A DNA stretch of 12,573 nucleotides from JASFQI01 sp050115555 (GTDB lineage Bacteria > Desulfobacterota > DSM-4660 > Desulfatiglandales > HGW-15). The DNA lies in assembly GCA_050115555.1 (NCBI GenBank), contig JASFQI010000125.1, forward strand, positions 1-12,573. The letters run 5' to 3'. This document shows, piece by piece, positions 1-6,701 of the stretch (position 1 is the stretch's first letter; the number at the start of each line of letters is the position of its first letter). The notes under the pieces were generated by a model. That model worked only from the letters and a program-made list of their open reading frames with translations, had not been told where the DNA came from and did no database searches. A program made the translations under genes and the position numbers.

Positions 1-287
1 CTTATATACATCTCCGCGGAACCCCTTGATTTCCTTGATTTTGCAAAAAATTTCTCATTTCTGGATTGGAAACTTGCGAGTGCCCTGAGCTTGGCTTATG
101 GATGGGCACTCTTTAGGTGATACAAATACAGTCAGCACAAAAACAGTATCGTGAAAAGACAAAAGGAGGTCAATAAAAAACGTGTTTTCCGTTCCGTTTT
201 GTTTTATTCTCAGGGCTGAGTTCTTGCAGTCTCGATATTCGTGCGGGTTTGTGAAGACATCGCTCCATAACCAGGGATCCAGTGCTC
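1..287. other. AT-rich leader region without a convincing gene
   Basis: This stretch precedes the first recognisable gene and holds no supported coding sequence. It contains a stem-loop (78-111) and a strong Shine-Dalgarno sequence, AAGGAGGT, at 163-170. The only start codon within reach of that site is a GTG at 182. It opens a 60-codon frame that overlaps the next gene in another phase and whose translation resembles no protein I know. No clear sigma-70 or sigma-54 promoter was found on the plus strand. The first half is richer in A+T than the coding regions that follow. Confidence 0.5.
78..111 (+). repeat. Inverted repeat / stem-loop upstream of the DUF202-like gene
   Basis: GAGTGCCC at 78-85 is the exact reverse complement of GGGCACTC at 104-111, giving an 8-bp stem with an 18-nt loop, followed by TTT. 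It could be the terminator of a gene left of the window, a protein-binding site, or part of the leader of the next gene. The short T run makes it a weak intrinsic terminator. Confidence 0.4.
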
Positions 288-653
288 ATGAACAAAGACA
301 CGGATACGCCGGCGGATTTCCGCCCCAAACAATCTCCGGATTCGGACCCCCTCATCCTCAATGAGGTTCAACTGATCCTGGCTGAAAAACGCACATCTTT
401 GGCTTCCATGCGCACGGGTATCGCTGTATTTGCCCTCCCACTTTCGATTATTGGTCTTTTAATTGCCACGTCCAGACTTTATAGTATTCTTCATGTGCTT
501 CCACTGTTTGTTCCATTGGTTATTTTGCTCCTGGCCCTGATCGTTCTCGGCGGCTATCTAATCATCCGATCCTTAAAGGCCATCCATCACCACGACCGAT
601 TGATCCGCCAATTGAAGGCATCGCACAGCAAGCTGTCGGATTTCCTCGATTAA
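288..653 (+). CDS. Small membrane protein, DUF202-like
   Basis: The protein has 121 residues: a polar N-terminus (about 1-25), a segment reading LAEKRTSLASMRTGIA (31-46), two hydrophobic helices (about 44-60 and 71-94), and a basic, histidine-containing tail. The pattern of A-E-x-R-T-x-L-A-x-x-R-T leading into a membrane helix is the hallmark of the DUF202 (YidH-like) family of small inner-membrane proteins, whose function is unknown. Family members usually have two or three membrane helices and about 100-130 residues, so the length fits. I chose ATG at 288. A GTG two codons upstream (282) is also possible, because the AGGGA at 273-277 lies about 10 nt from the ATG but 4 nt from the GTG. The family assignment is from motif memory and is moderately sure; no function is implied. 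Confidence 0.7.
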   Translation: MNKDTDTPADFRPKQSPDSDPLILNEVQLILAEKRTSLASMRTGIAVFALPLSIIGLLIATSRLYSILHVLPLFVPLVILLLALIVLGGYLIIRSLKAIHHHDRLIRQLKASHSKLSDFLD

Positions 654-669
654 TCAAATCCCTTTCACG

Positions 670-685
670 CAGTATTGAAATACTG
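670..685 (+). repeat. Small perfect hairpin after the DUF202-like gene
   Basis: CAGTATT and AATACTG form a 7-bp perfect stem with a 2-nt core (an effective loop of 4), 17 nt after the preceding stop codon. It is followed by GGTTTCC rather than a T run, so it is at best a weak terminator. It may simply separate the two plus-strand genes. Confidence 0.3.
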
Positions 686-875
686 GGTTTCCATACAGTC
701 CCACTTAATCCATAATAAGATTCTCCATCAACATGGAAGCGGGCTTGTGCACTCGACTGTGTGAAGTTCAGCGCCGTACTTGATCACGTAGTAACTCGAA
801 ACAACGCGGCCGTAACAAATGATTGTGCCGGTTTCATCCCGCAGGGATCCTGGTTGGCTGAGAAAGAGTGAACCC

Positions 876-2162
876 ATGGTTTTTCATCTGCCTAGAGGAA
901 AGCGTAAAATCGCGGTCATCGCCGGAGTGATCGGAAACATCATGGAGTGGTACGACTTCGCCCTTTACGGCTTCATGGCCTCCGTGATCTCCAGGCTCTT
1001 TTTTCCAGAGGGAAACCCGTTCACCTCGCTTCTGGCCACATACGGCATCTTTGCTGCGGGTTTCGTCATGAGGCCCCTGGGATCCGTTGTGTTCGGATGG
1101 CTCGGCGACACCGTCGGGCGGAGCAGGACCATGCTGATCTCCGTGGCTCTCATGACTTTGCCCACCTTTGTCCTTGGTATCCTTCCCACCTACTCGGCTA
1201 TTGGTGTTTGGGCTCCCATTTTCCTGGTCCTGATTCGGCTGACCCAGGGGCTGTCCGTTGGCGGAGAGTTTTCCAGTTCGGTCACCTATCTGGTCGAGAC
1301 CTCCCCGCAGGGTCAACGAGGTCTATCAGGAAGCTGGGCCAACGTGGGCAGCATGGCCGGCATGCTGCTCGGCTCCGGCATGGCTTCCATTGTGACGAAC
1401 ATTCTAACCCAGGCATCCCTCATGAGCTGGGGCTGGCGTCTTCCGTTTCTCTTTGCGGGCATCCTGGGCACGGTAGCCGTCATCTTGAGGCGACACATTC
1501 CCCGATCCGAGCACTTCCAAAATCACGTTCGGGAAAGAGGGGAAAGCTCCCCTGTCAAAGAGGCCTTTCTGGTGAACACCAGGGAAACGATTCAAGGGGC
1601 CCTTTTCGCATCCGCCTATGGCGCAGTCTTTTACATCTCCCTGGTCTACATTCCGACCTGGTTGAAGGAATATGTGAAGCCCACCTCCGCGATGAACGCG
1701 GCTATGGTTTTCAACACCATCGCCGTGGGGCTGATCGTGTTTCTTGCTCCCGTTGCAGGCTGGTTTTCCGATGTCTTCATTCGTCGCACTCGACTCTTGG
1801 CCCTGGTGTTTGCGATGAGTTTCATCGCGACGGTGCCTCTCCATCTTTGGATGCTTTCCTCGAGTCTCTTTTCCATCGCGTTCGCACAGATTTTCCTGGG
1901 CATCCTGATCGCCTTCCCCTGCGGCGTGGCCCCTGCGTTGTTCGTGGAGCTGTTTCCCACGCGGGATCGCCTATCGGGTTACTCTATCTCATTTAACTTC
2001 GGGCTGGGCATTATAGGGGGATCCACGCCCATGGTCTCGACCTGGCTGATCTCGATCACGGGTTCGGTCATGGCACCGGCCCTGTACATGGCCGTCTGGG
2101 CCCTTGTTGCTGTGGGGGCGTTGCTTTGGATGCGTGATCGGAGCAGGGAGGAGCTGAGGTAG
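876..2162 (+). CDS. MFS transporter, metabolite:H+ symporter (MHS/ProP-like) family
   Basis: This 428-residue integral membrane protein should have 12 transmembrane helices and act as a proton-coupled importer of a small organic solute. Family marks are clear: GNIMEWYDFALYG near the N-terminus (EWYDF at 24-28), the MFS loop motif GWLGDTVGRSR (74-84), RLTQGLSVGGE (121-131) and SWGWRLPF (184-191). The MHS family includes ProP (proline/betaine), KgtP (2-oxoglutarate), ShiA and citrate carriers, and the substrate cannot be read from sequence. ProP's C-terminal coiled coil is absent; the protein ends in a short charged tail. I chose ATG at 876, preceded by AGAAAGAG, over an ATG at 819 that has no ribosome site and would add 19 polar residues. 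It converges on the betaine-type ABC operon, which makes a compatible-solute or organic-acid substrate plausible but unproven. Confidence 0.9.
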   Translation: MVFHLPRGKRKIAVIAGVIGNIMEWYDFALYGFMASVISRLFFPEGNPFTSLLATYGIFAAGFVMRPLGSVVFGWLGDTVGRSRTMLISVALMTLPTFVLGILPTYSAIGVWAPIFLVLIRLTQGLSVGGEFSSSVTYLVETSPQGQRGLSGSWANVGSMAGMLLGSGMASIVTNILTQASLMSWGWRLPFLFAGILGTVAVILRRHIPRSEHFQNHVRERGESSPVKEAFLVNTRETIQGALFASAYGAVFYISLVYIPTWLKEYVKPTSAMNAAMVFNTIAVGLIVFLAPVAGWFSDVFIRRTRLLALVFAMSFIATVPLHLWMLSSSLFSIAFAQIFLGILIAFPCGVAPALFVELFPTRDRLSGYSISFNFGLGIIGGSTPMVSTWLISITGSVMAPALYMAVWALVAVGALLWMRDRSREELR

Positions 2163-2196
2163 GAACACGGCTTGAAGCTCGAAAAGGTCGGTGGAG

Positions 2197-2226
2197 AAGG
2201 GCCATCCAGGAGATCTGCTGGTCCTT
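2197..2226 (+). repeat. Imperfect stem-loop after the MFS gene
   Basis: AAGGGCCA (2197-2204) and CAG (2207-2209) pair with CTG (2215-2217) and TGGTCCTT (2219-2226), giving 11 base pairs including one G-T pair, around a small internal loop and a GAGAT loop. No T run follows. It may mark the 3' end of the MFS transcript but is not a canonical terminator. Confidence 0.3.
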
Positions 2227-2360
2227 GCAGAGCCTATTGAAGGATGGCGGCCAGGAAACCGAAAGCGGGTCTTTGAGTCGGTCTTGTCTTGACAGGGGAA
2301 GGAGAGGGGGTTGAGCGAGCTACCCCGGTGGCTTCATGTGAAAAAGGGAAACCAAACGAT

Positions 2361-2582
2361 ATGCTGAATGAGATTCGGGAAAGGCAAAAAAGGATGGAAC
2401 GAAGAAGCCACCTTACAGGGTGGATTCTGTTCATTGTATGTGCTGTCTTTTTCATGACCGCGGCGTGGAAGAACCACGACACCCTCACCTTCATCGGCAG
2501 CATTGTTTTTCTGATCGCCTGTGTGGTCTTTCTCCTGCCGCTGATGCAGCCCGCGCATTCCAGGGACCGGGAAAAAGAATAG
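2361..2582 (+). CDS. Small two-helix membrane protein of unknown function
   Basis: The 73-residue protein has a basic, charged N-terminus (residues 1-19, rich in R, K and E), two hydrophobic helices (about 20-37 and 42-61) joined by a short KNHDT loop, and a charged tail ending in DREKE. This layout is convincing for a small inner-membrane protein, but I recognise no family. ATG at 2361 is chosen because the in-frame upstream starts (GTG at 2328, TTG at 2289) lack a ribosome site and would add a glycine- and proline-rich stretch. AAGGGA lies about 10-12 nt before the ATG, so translation signals are modest. The stop codon runs directly into the perfect hairpin at 2581-2605. It lies about 200 bp after the MFS gene on the same strand and may be cotranscribed with it. 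Confidence 0.6.
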   Translation: MLNEIRERQKRMERRSHLTGWILFIVCAVFFMTAAWKNHDTLTFIGSIVFLIACVVFLLPLMQPAHSRDREKE

Positions 2583-2605
2583 CCCTGCGGTAGGACCGCA
2601 GGGCT
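2581..2605. terminator. Perfect hairpin between convergent transcripts, probably bidirectional terminator
   Basis: AGCCCTGCGG (2581-2590) and CCGCAGGGCT (2596-2605) form an uninterrupted 10-bp GC-rich stem with a TAGGA loop. It begins at the stop codon of the plus-strand small protein and lies about 80 nt beyond the end of proX. Read on the minus strand the hairpin is followed by ATTCTTTTTC, a good T tract, so it should end the proVWX transcript efficiently. On the plus strand the following bases are only partly T-rich. Confidence 0.8.
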
Positions 2606-2683
2606 GTGCTTCTGCGTTTCATCGCTCCTCTACTCTCCTCCATACCCGCCGTGCGGAAAGGGAGGCGCATGGAGCGGGCTTTT

Positions 2684-3718
2684 CTACTTCATGGCCGCCT
2701 TGACCTTGGCCGCCACGTCCGCGGGTACCCAGCCGGTCCAGAGGTCCTCGTAGGTCTTCAGGAACCAGGCGGCCGCCTCTTCGGTGCTCGCCTTGTTGTC
2801 CTGCATGTAGGCCAGGAACTTGTTGTTGATGTCCAGGGTGGTCTCGTAGTTCTTCAGGAATGCGATGACGTCGGGGGCCTTCTCCGGCAGTCTCTTGTGG
2901 ACGACGATGTCGCACTTGACCGCCGGGTACGCGCACGCCTTGGTCGTGTCCCAGATTTTTTGATCGAACGCGGGCTCCTCGAGCTGGAGCATGTCCAGCT
3001 TGCCCAAGACCCAGGTCGGGGCCCAGTAGTACCCGAGCCAAGGCTTCCCGCGCTTGTACGCGGTTTCCATGGAAGCGGCCAGGGCAGGGCCGGAGCCGGG
3101 CTGCATGATGTTGTAGTTCTCCTTGATACCGTACGCCTCGAACTTCTTTTCATTGACCAGGGCGCACGACCAGCCCGGGATGCAGCTGTGAAAGCGTCCC
3201 TTGCCCGGGTCCTCCGGGTCCTGGAACAGCTTCCAGTACTTGGGAAGGTCGAACACGGACTTGAGGTCCGGAGCCGTGGGTTTGATGCCCCGCTCGGTAT
3301 CGCCTTCCACCACATAGCGCGGCACGTACCAGCCCTGCACGCTGTTGGGGAAGTTGGAGCCCAGGTTCACGAACCCCTCGTCCGTGTTGGGGTCCTTGCC
3401 CTTGGCCAGCCCCTCGTCGTAGAGCTCCTGCCAGTTCTCCGTCCAGGTCTCCATGTTGACGTTCGGGGCCTCGCCGCCCTTGGCCTGAATCAGGGCCGTG
3501 TTGAGCATGATGGTCTCGCCCTGGACATACTTGACCGGATAGCCCAGGCCCTTTTCAATGATGAACGCCGCGATCCGGTTGTGCACCTGGGCGCTGTCCC
3601 ACCCGAAATCGGCAAAGATGATGGTCGTCTTGTCCGCAGCCGGCGCCGTACCGAATAGCAGGCCGACAGCGGCCAGGGTCACGAGTGCAGAAAACATTCC
3701 ACGCTTCAGCTGTTTCAT
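2684..3718 (-). CDS. proX: Glycine betaine-type ABC transporter, periplasmic substrate-binding protein
   Basis: The 344-residue protein captures a quaternary amine such as glycine betaine in the periplasm and delivers it to the ProW-ProV complex. It starts with a Sec signal peptide: basic MKQLKRG, a hydrophobic core, and a likely signal peptidase I cut after APA at residues 25-27. There is no lipobox cysteine, so it should be soluble, as in Gram-negative bacteria. The mature part begins TTIIFADFGWDSAQ and carries tryptophans (W40, W92, W96, W130) of the kind that build the cation-binding aromatic box in the OpuAC/ProX family; which ones form it I cannot say. ATG at 3718 is favoured because AGGAGG lies 6-7 nt upstream; a start at 3745 would add nine residues containing that site. 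It is the last gene of the operon, 40 nt after proW, and is followed by the hairpin at 2581-2605. Substrate preference (betaine, proline betaine, choline or carnitine) is inferred only at family level. Confidence 0.92.
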   Translation of the reverse strand: MKQLKRGMFSALVTLAAVGLLFGTAPAADKTTIIFADFGWDSAQVHNRIAAFIIEKGLGYPVKYVQGETIMLNTALIQAKGGEAPNVNMETWTENWQELYDEGLAKGKDPNTDEGFVNLGSNFPNSVQGWYVPRYVVEGDTERGIKPTAPDLKSVFDLPKYWKLFQDPEDPGKGRFHSCIPGWSCALVNEKKFEAYGIKENYNIMQPGSGPALAASMETAYKRGKPWLGYYWAPTWVLGKLDMLQLEEPAFDQKIWDTTKACAYPAVKCDIVVHKRLPEKAPDVIAFLKNYETTLDINNKFLAYMQDNKASTEEAAAWFLKTYEDLWTGWVPADVAAKVKAAMK

Positions 3719-3758
3719 AGGGTCTCCTCCTTTGTAGGTTTTCATTTGGACACGGCAG

Positions 3759-4616
3759 TTACCGGTCCGTGTTATCCTTTGTATGGGATGCCATGGAGAA
3801 TGTGATCCGGTCGATGATGATGGCCATGAACACGATGCACAGGCCTGCTTCGAACCCTCGGCCCACCTCGATCCGGTTGATAGCCAGAAGGACCTCCAGG
3901 CCGAGCCCTTTGGCCCCGATCATGGAGGCGATGACCACCATGGCCAGGGCCATCATGGTGGTCTGGTTGATGCCCACCAAAATTGTGGGCCTGGCCAGGG
4001 GGAGCTGGACCTTGAAGAGGATCTGCCAGTAGCTCGAGCCGAACGCATGGGCCGCCTCGATCACGTTGGCAGACACCTCGCGAATGCCTACGTTGGTCAG
4101 GCGGATGACCGGAGGCACCGCGTAGATGATCGTGGCAAACAGGGCCGGAACCTTGCCCAGGCCAAAGAGCATCAGGGCCGGGATCAGGTAGACGAAGCTC
4201 GGCATGGTCTGCATGCCGTCGAGGATCGGCTTGATAATGGCCTGAAACGGATCGCTGCTGGCCATGGCGATGCCCAGGGGAATGCCGATGGCCAGGGATA
4301 CGATCACCGAGGCCACCACGAGAGCCAGGGTCATCATCCCCAGCTCCCACAGTCCGAGAGCCCCGACAAAGAACAGCATGCCTGCCATGCCCAGCCCGGC
4401 CAGCCAGTACCCCATGACCCGCCAGGCCAGAATGCCCACGCCCAAGACCAGGATCGGCCACGGCAGCCAGAGAAAGAACTTCTCGGTGTACATCAGGAAG
4501 TAGAGGATGCCCGTGCCCAGCATATCGAAGAACCCGCCGAACGTGCTCAGCACCCAGTCCATGATGCCGTCCACCCAGATGTCCAGAGGAATATCGATAC
4601 TCTTTGGAAACTCCAT
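3759..4616 (-). CDS. proW: Glycine betaine-type ABC transporter, permease
   Basis: This 285-residue permease forms the membrane channel of the osmoprotectant importer. A short amphipathic N-terminus (MEFPKSIDIPLDIWVDGIMDWV) precedes several hydrophobic helices. The inner-membrane ABC permease core runs from about residue 98 to 275. The EAA loop that docks on the ATPase is recognisable at 187-212 (EAAHAFGSSYWQ and onward, ending QLPLARPTI). Length and layout match the ProW/OpuAB family without the long N-terminal extension of E. coli ProW. ATG at 4616 is preferred to the adjoining GTG at 4619: the ribosome site AAGGAG lies only 1 nt from the GTG but 4 nt from the ATG. It sits 40 nt after proV and 40 nt before proX in one operon. 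Confidence 0.93.
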   Translation of the reverse strand: MEFPKSIDIPLDIWVDGIMDWVLSTFGGFFDMLGTGILYFLMYTEKFFLWLPWPILVLGVGILAWRVMGYWLAGLGMAGMLFFVGALGLWELGMMTLALVVASVIVSLAIGIPLGIAMASSDPFQAIIKPILDGMQTMPSFVYLIPALMLFGLGKVPALFATIIYAVPPVIRLTNVGIREVSANVIEAAHAFGSSYWQILFKVQLPLARPTILVGINQTTMMALAMVVIASMIGAKGLGLEVLLAINRIEVGRGFEAGLCIVFMAIIIDRITFSMASHTKDNTDR

Positions 4617-4656
4617 CACGCTCCTTCTCTTTCCATACGCTACTTTCGGACGCTCC

Positions 4657-5874
4657 TCACGAGCCGGAGTCGCCGCCGTGGCCGGTCTCCACCCGCGATA
4701 CCTCGCTCAGCTTGGCCAGAAGGGACCCGGCCACGATCACGCCCTTGAGGTGGCCGTCGTCTCCGACCACCGCAACGGGATAGGGGGTGTCGGCCAGAAG
4801 CGGAAAGAGTTCGCTGGCCGGTGCGTCGGGCGTCACGCGCTGGATGTTCGTGTCGAGGATGGGCGCCAGGCTTTTTTCATTGCGATCCGCAGCCTTTCTG
4901 CAGTCCCTGGCAGAGACGATCCCTTTCACCACACCCCCTTCCCGCACGAAGATCGTCGAGATACCCGCCTTTTCCATTTTTCGGAGCGCCGCCTTGGGCC
5001 CGTCCGTCCTCATGTAGGCCATGACATCGGACTTTTTCATGACCGTCTCCGCGGTGACGACCTTGCTCATGTCCACGCCTTCCACGAACCGGGCCACGTA
5101 GTCGTCGGCCGGGTTCGTGAGGATCTCCTCGGCCGTGCCTTCCTGCACCAGGCGGCCATCCTTCATCAGGACGATTCGATCGCCCAGCTTGATGGCCTCG
5201 TCCAGGTCATGACTGATGAACACGATGGTCTTCTGCACCTTGTCCTGGAGGTCGATCAGCTCGTCCTGCATGTCGCGCCGGATCAGCGGATCCAGGGCGC
5301 TGAAGGCCTCGTCCATGAGCATGATGTCCGCGTCAAGGGCCAGGGCACGGGCCAAGCCAACCCTCTGCTGCATGCCCCCGGAGAGCTGGTCGGGCATGGA
5401 CTCCTCCCAGCCCTTGAGCCCCACCTGTTCCAGCGCCTTCATGGCGGCCTCGTGTCTAGTTGCGGTATCGGCCCCCTGTACCTCGAGGCCGTACTCCACG
5501 TTCCGCACCACGCTGCGGTGGGGAAAGAGGGCGAAGTTCTGAAACACCATGCCTAAGTGCTTCTGCCGGAATTGGCGAAGAGCCCGTTTGCCCAATTGGG
5601 TCACGTCTTCGCCGTTCACGATGACCCGGCCGGCCGTGGGCTCGATCAGGCGGTTGAGGCAGCGGACGAGGGTCGACTTTCCGCTCCCGGAAAGGCCCAT
5701 CACCACGAGGATCTCTCCCGCGTTCACCACAAAGCTGGCATCCACAACGCCCACACCGTGACGGGTTTTCTCCATGATCTCTTCTTTGCTGCGGCCCTCC
5801 TGGACCATGCGCATGGCCTCCTCGGGATGAGGACCGAAGATCTTGTAGAGACTTTCAATGACAATCTTTTCCAT
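4657..5874 (-). CDS. proV: Glycine betaine-type ABC transporter, ATPase with tandem CBS domains
   Basis: The 405-residue ATPase powers uptake by the ProW-ProX system at the inner face of the membrane. The N-terminus, with LYKIFG at 9-14 and a helical stretch to about 40, is typical of ProV/OpuAA. Catalytic motifs are complete: Walker A GLSGSGKST (60-68), Q-loop glutamine (112), signature LSGGMQQR (164-171), Walker B IMLMDEA (184-190) and H-loop histidine (222). The C-terminus holds two CBS-type repeats (about 277-330 and 340-395). In OpuA-type transporters such repeats sense ionic strength or bind cyclic-di-AMP, so post-translational gating by osmotic state is likely but inferred. It starts 27 nt after marR with only a weak ribosome site (GGAACGAAAAA before the ATG), suggesting translation partly coupled to the upstream gene. 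Confidence 0.95.
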   Translation of the reverse strand: MEKIVIESLYKIFGPHPEEAMRMVQEGRSKEEIMEKTRHGVGVVDASFVVNAGEILVVMGLSGSGKSTLVRCLNRLIEPTAGRVIVNGEDVTQLGKRALRQFRQKHLGMVFQNFALFPHRSVVRNVEYGLEVQGADTATRHEAAMKALEQVGLKGWEESMPDQLSGGMQQRVGLARALALDADIMLMDEAFSALDPLIRRDMQDELIDLQDKVQKTIVFISHDLDEAIKLGDRIVLMKDGRLVQEGTAEEILTNPADDYVARFVEGVDMSKVVTAETVMKKSDVMAYMRTDGPKAALRKMEKAGISTIFVREGGVVKGIVSARDCRKAADRNEKSLAPILDTNIQRVTPDAPASELFPLLADTPYPVAVVGDDGHLKGVIVAGSLLAKLSEVSRVETGHGGDSGS

Positions 5875-5901
5875 TTTTTCGTTCCATGAACGGGCCCGCC
5901 G

Positions 5902-6432
5902 TCACACCGGTTGAGGGTTCTCGGGCGGGGCATCAGCGGCATTGGTGTCCAATATGGGAGCCACATCCAGGGCCTCGGCGTCCATCATGCTCACCAGGCG
6001 CTGAAGGGCGCTGAGGATCTGGTTCTGCTCCCAGTCCTCCAGGCGCTGAAACGCATCGATAAAGGAGACCTGCATGATGGGCGGGCCCGTGTTCAGCATA
6101 TGAAACGCTTCGGGCGTGGGACTTACCAGCACACTGCGCCGATCGGTCTCGCTGCGGCGCCGGGCGATGAGGCCCCGGCTCTCCAGCCGATCGAGAATTC
6201 CGGTCACTGTGGCCTGACTGAGGCTGACGGCCTTGGCCAGCTTCCCGGGCATGATTTCCTCGTGCTTGGATATCTCCTGAAGAACCACGAGCTGGGGGCC
6301 GGTCAACCCGTAGTGCTTGACCAGGGTACGGGAGTGAATGTCAATGGAGCGGATGATTCGTCTCAGGGCGAGTAGCACCTGATGTTCAATCGTCTCCGTT
6401 CCAGTGACTTTTTTTGAAAACACTTCGTCCAT
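5902..6432 (-). CDS. MarR-family transcriptional regulator, probable regulator of the proVWX operon
   Basis: The 176-residue protein has the MarR fold: an N-terminal dimerisation helix (about 14-40), a winged helix-turn-helix (about 43-105) with recognition helix around SQATVTGILDRLESRG (72-87) and the DxRxxx wing RRRSETDRRSVLV (91-103), then C-terminal helices and a proline-rich tail. Its N-terminal stretch ALRRIIRSIDIHSRTL and its position at the head of a betaine importer resemble the EctR/CosR group, MarR-type regulators of compatible-solute genes in halotolerant methanotrophs and vibrios. This likeness is from memory. As the first gene of the operon it probably regulates itself together with proVWX, most simply as a repressor at the palindrome overlapping the promoter. 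ATG at 6432 is the only reasonable start, because a stop codon lies in frame just upstream. No Shine-Dalgarno sequence is visible before it, so expression is likely low. Confidence 0.88.
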   Translation of the reverse strand: MDEVFSKKVTGTETIEHQVLLALRRIIRSIDIHSRTLVKHYGLTGPQLVVLQEISKHEEIMPGKLAKAVSLSQATVTGILDRLESRGLIARRRSETDRRSVLVSPTPEAFHMLNTGPPIMQVSFIDAFQRLEDWEQNQILSALQRLVSMMDAEALDVAPILDTNAADAPPENPQPV

Positions 6433-6445
6433 GTGCGAACATTTT

Positions 6446-6501
6446 ATGCTATGAAATTATCAGGAAAAATAAACGAAACGGTTGGATAAATGCTATAAAA
6501 T
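6446..6501. promoter_or_regulatory. Pair of 12-bp direct repeats in the marR leader
   Basis: ATGCTATGAAAT at 6446-6457 and ATGCTATAAAAT at 6490-6501 (plus-strand reading) differ at one base and start 44 bp apart, about four helical turns, so they face the same side of the DNA. Both lie downstream of the predicted transcription start and upstream of the marR ATG. They could be auxiliary regulator sites or a chance pair of AT-rich words. Confidence 0.4.
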
Positions 6502-6548
6502 CCCAATTTTCGGTGTATAACGGGCATTCCCAACAACACCTTTTAATA

Positions 6549-6577
6549 ATTATATTTTGAACTGAAAATATTGTCAA
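6549..6577 (-). promoter_or_regulatory. Consensus sigma-70 promoter of the marR-proVWX operon
   Basis: On the minus strand TTGACA (6577-6572) is followed by exactly 17 bases and then TATAAT (6554-6549). Both hexamers and the spacer are the perfect consensus. Transcription should begin near 6542, giving a leader of roughly 110 nt before marR. A promoter this strong would normally need a repressor, which fits the MarR gene it drives and the palindrome inside its spacer. Confidence 0.88.
6552..6571. promoter_or_regulatory. 20-bp palindrome within the promoter, candidate MarR operator
   Basis: ATATTTT (6552-6558) and AAAATAT (6565-6571) are perfect inverted repeats separated by GAACTG. The 20-bp palindrome fills the space between the -35 and -10 boxes and covers half of the -10 box. 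Size, symmetry and AT-richness suit a MarR-family dimer, and binding there would block RNA polymerase. That the regulator encoded immediately downstream binds it is inference. Confidence 0.65.
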
Positions 6578-6701
6578 GAGAAACAGATGCTACGGAGTGA
6601 AAGAAGGAGAAGTCGCACAATGCCGAAAGGAGGAGACGGGTCCCTTGAACTATAAAAAGGTCGAAGCGGTACAACGGCAGCGGTGGGGGTTTTTGCGGCT
6701 G

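Noticed and set aside
68..79. Sigma-54 promoter (GG...GC) in the first leader
   Set aside because: The GG and GC elements are spaced 11 rather than 10 bases apart and the flanks do not match the -24/-12 consensus.
947..1996. 349-codon open frame on the plus strand in another phase
   Set aside because: It overlaps the MFS transporter gene; its translation is rich in R, H, G and S and lacks the membrane helices of the real gene.
2606..3658. 350-codon open frame on the plus strand
   Set aside because: It lies wholly antisense to proX, which has a signal peptide and family motifs. The frame's translation is rich in R, G, L and V without recognisable domains and reflects the GC-rich codon use of proX.
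4507..5556. 349-codon open frame on the plus strand
   Set aside because: It is antisense to proV, which has complete ATPase motifs; the His- and Arg-rich translation matches no protein.
6578..6701. Terminator after the SCP2-like gene
   Set aside because: CGACCTTTTTAT occurs on the minus strand, but the sequence before it (ACCGCT repeated directly) cannot form a stem, so no intrinsic terminator is claimed.
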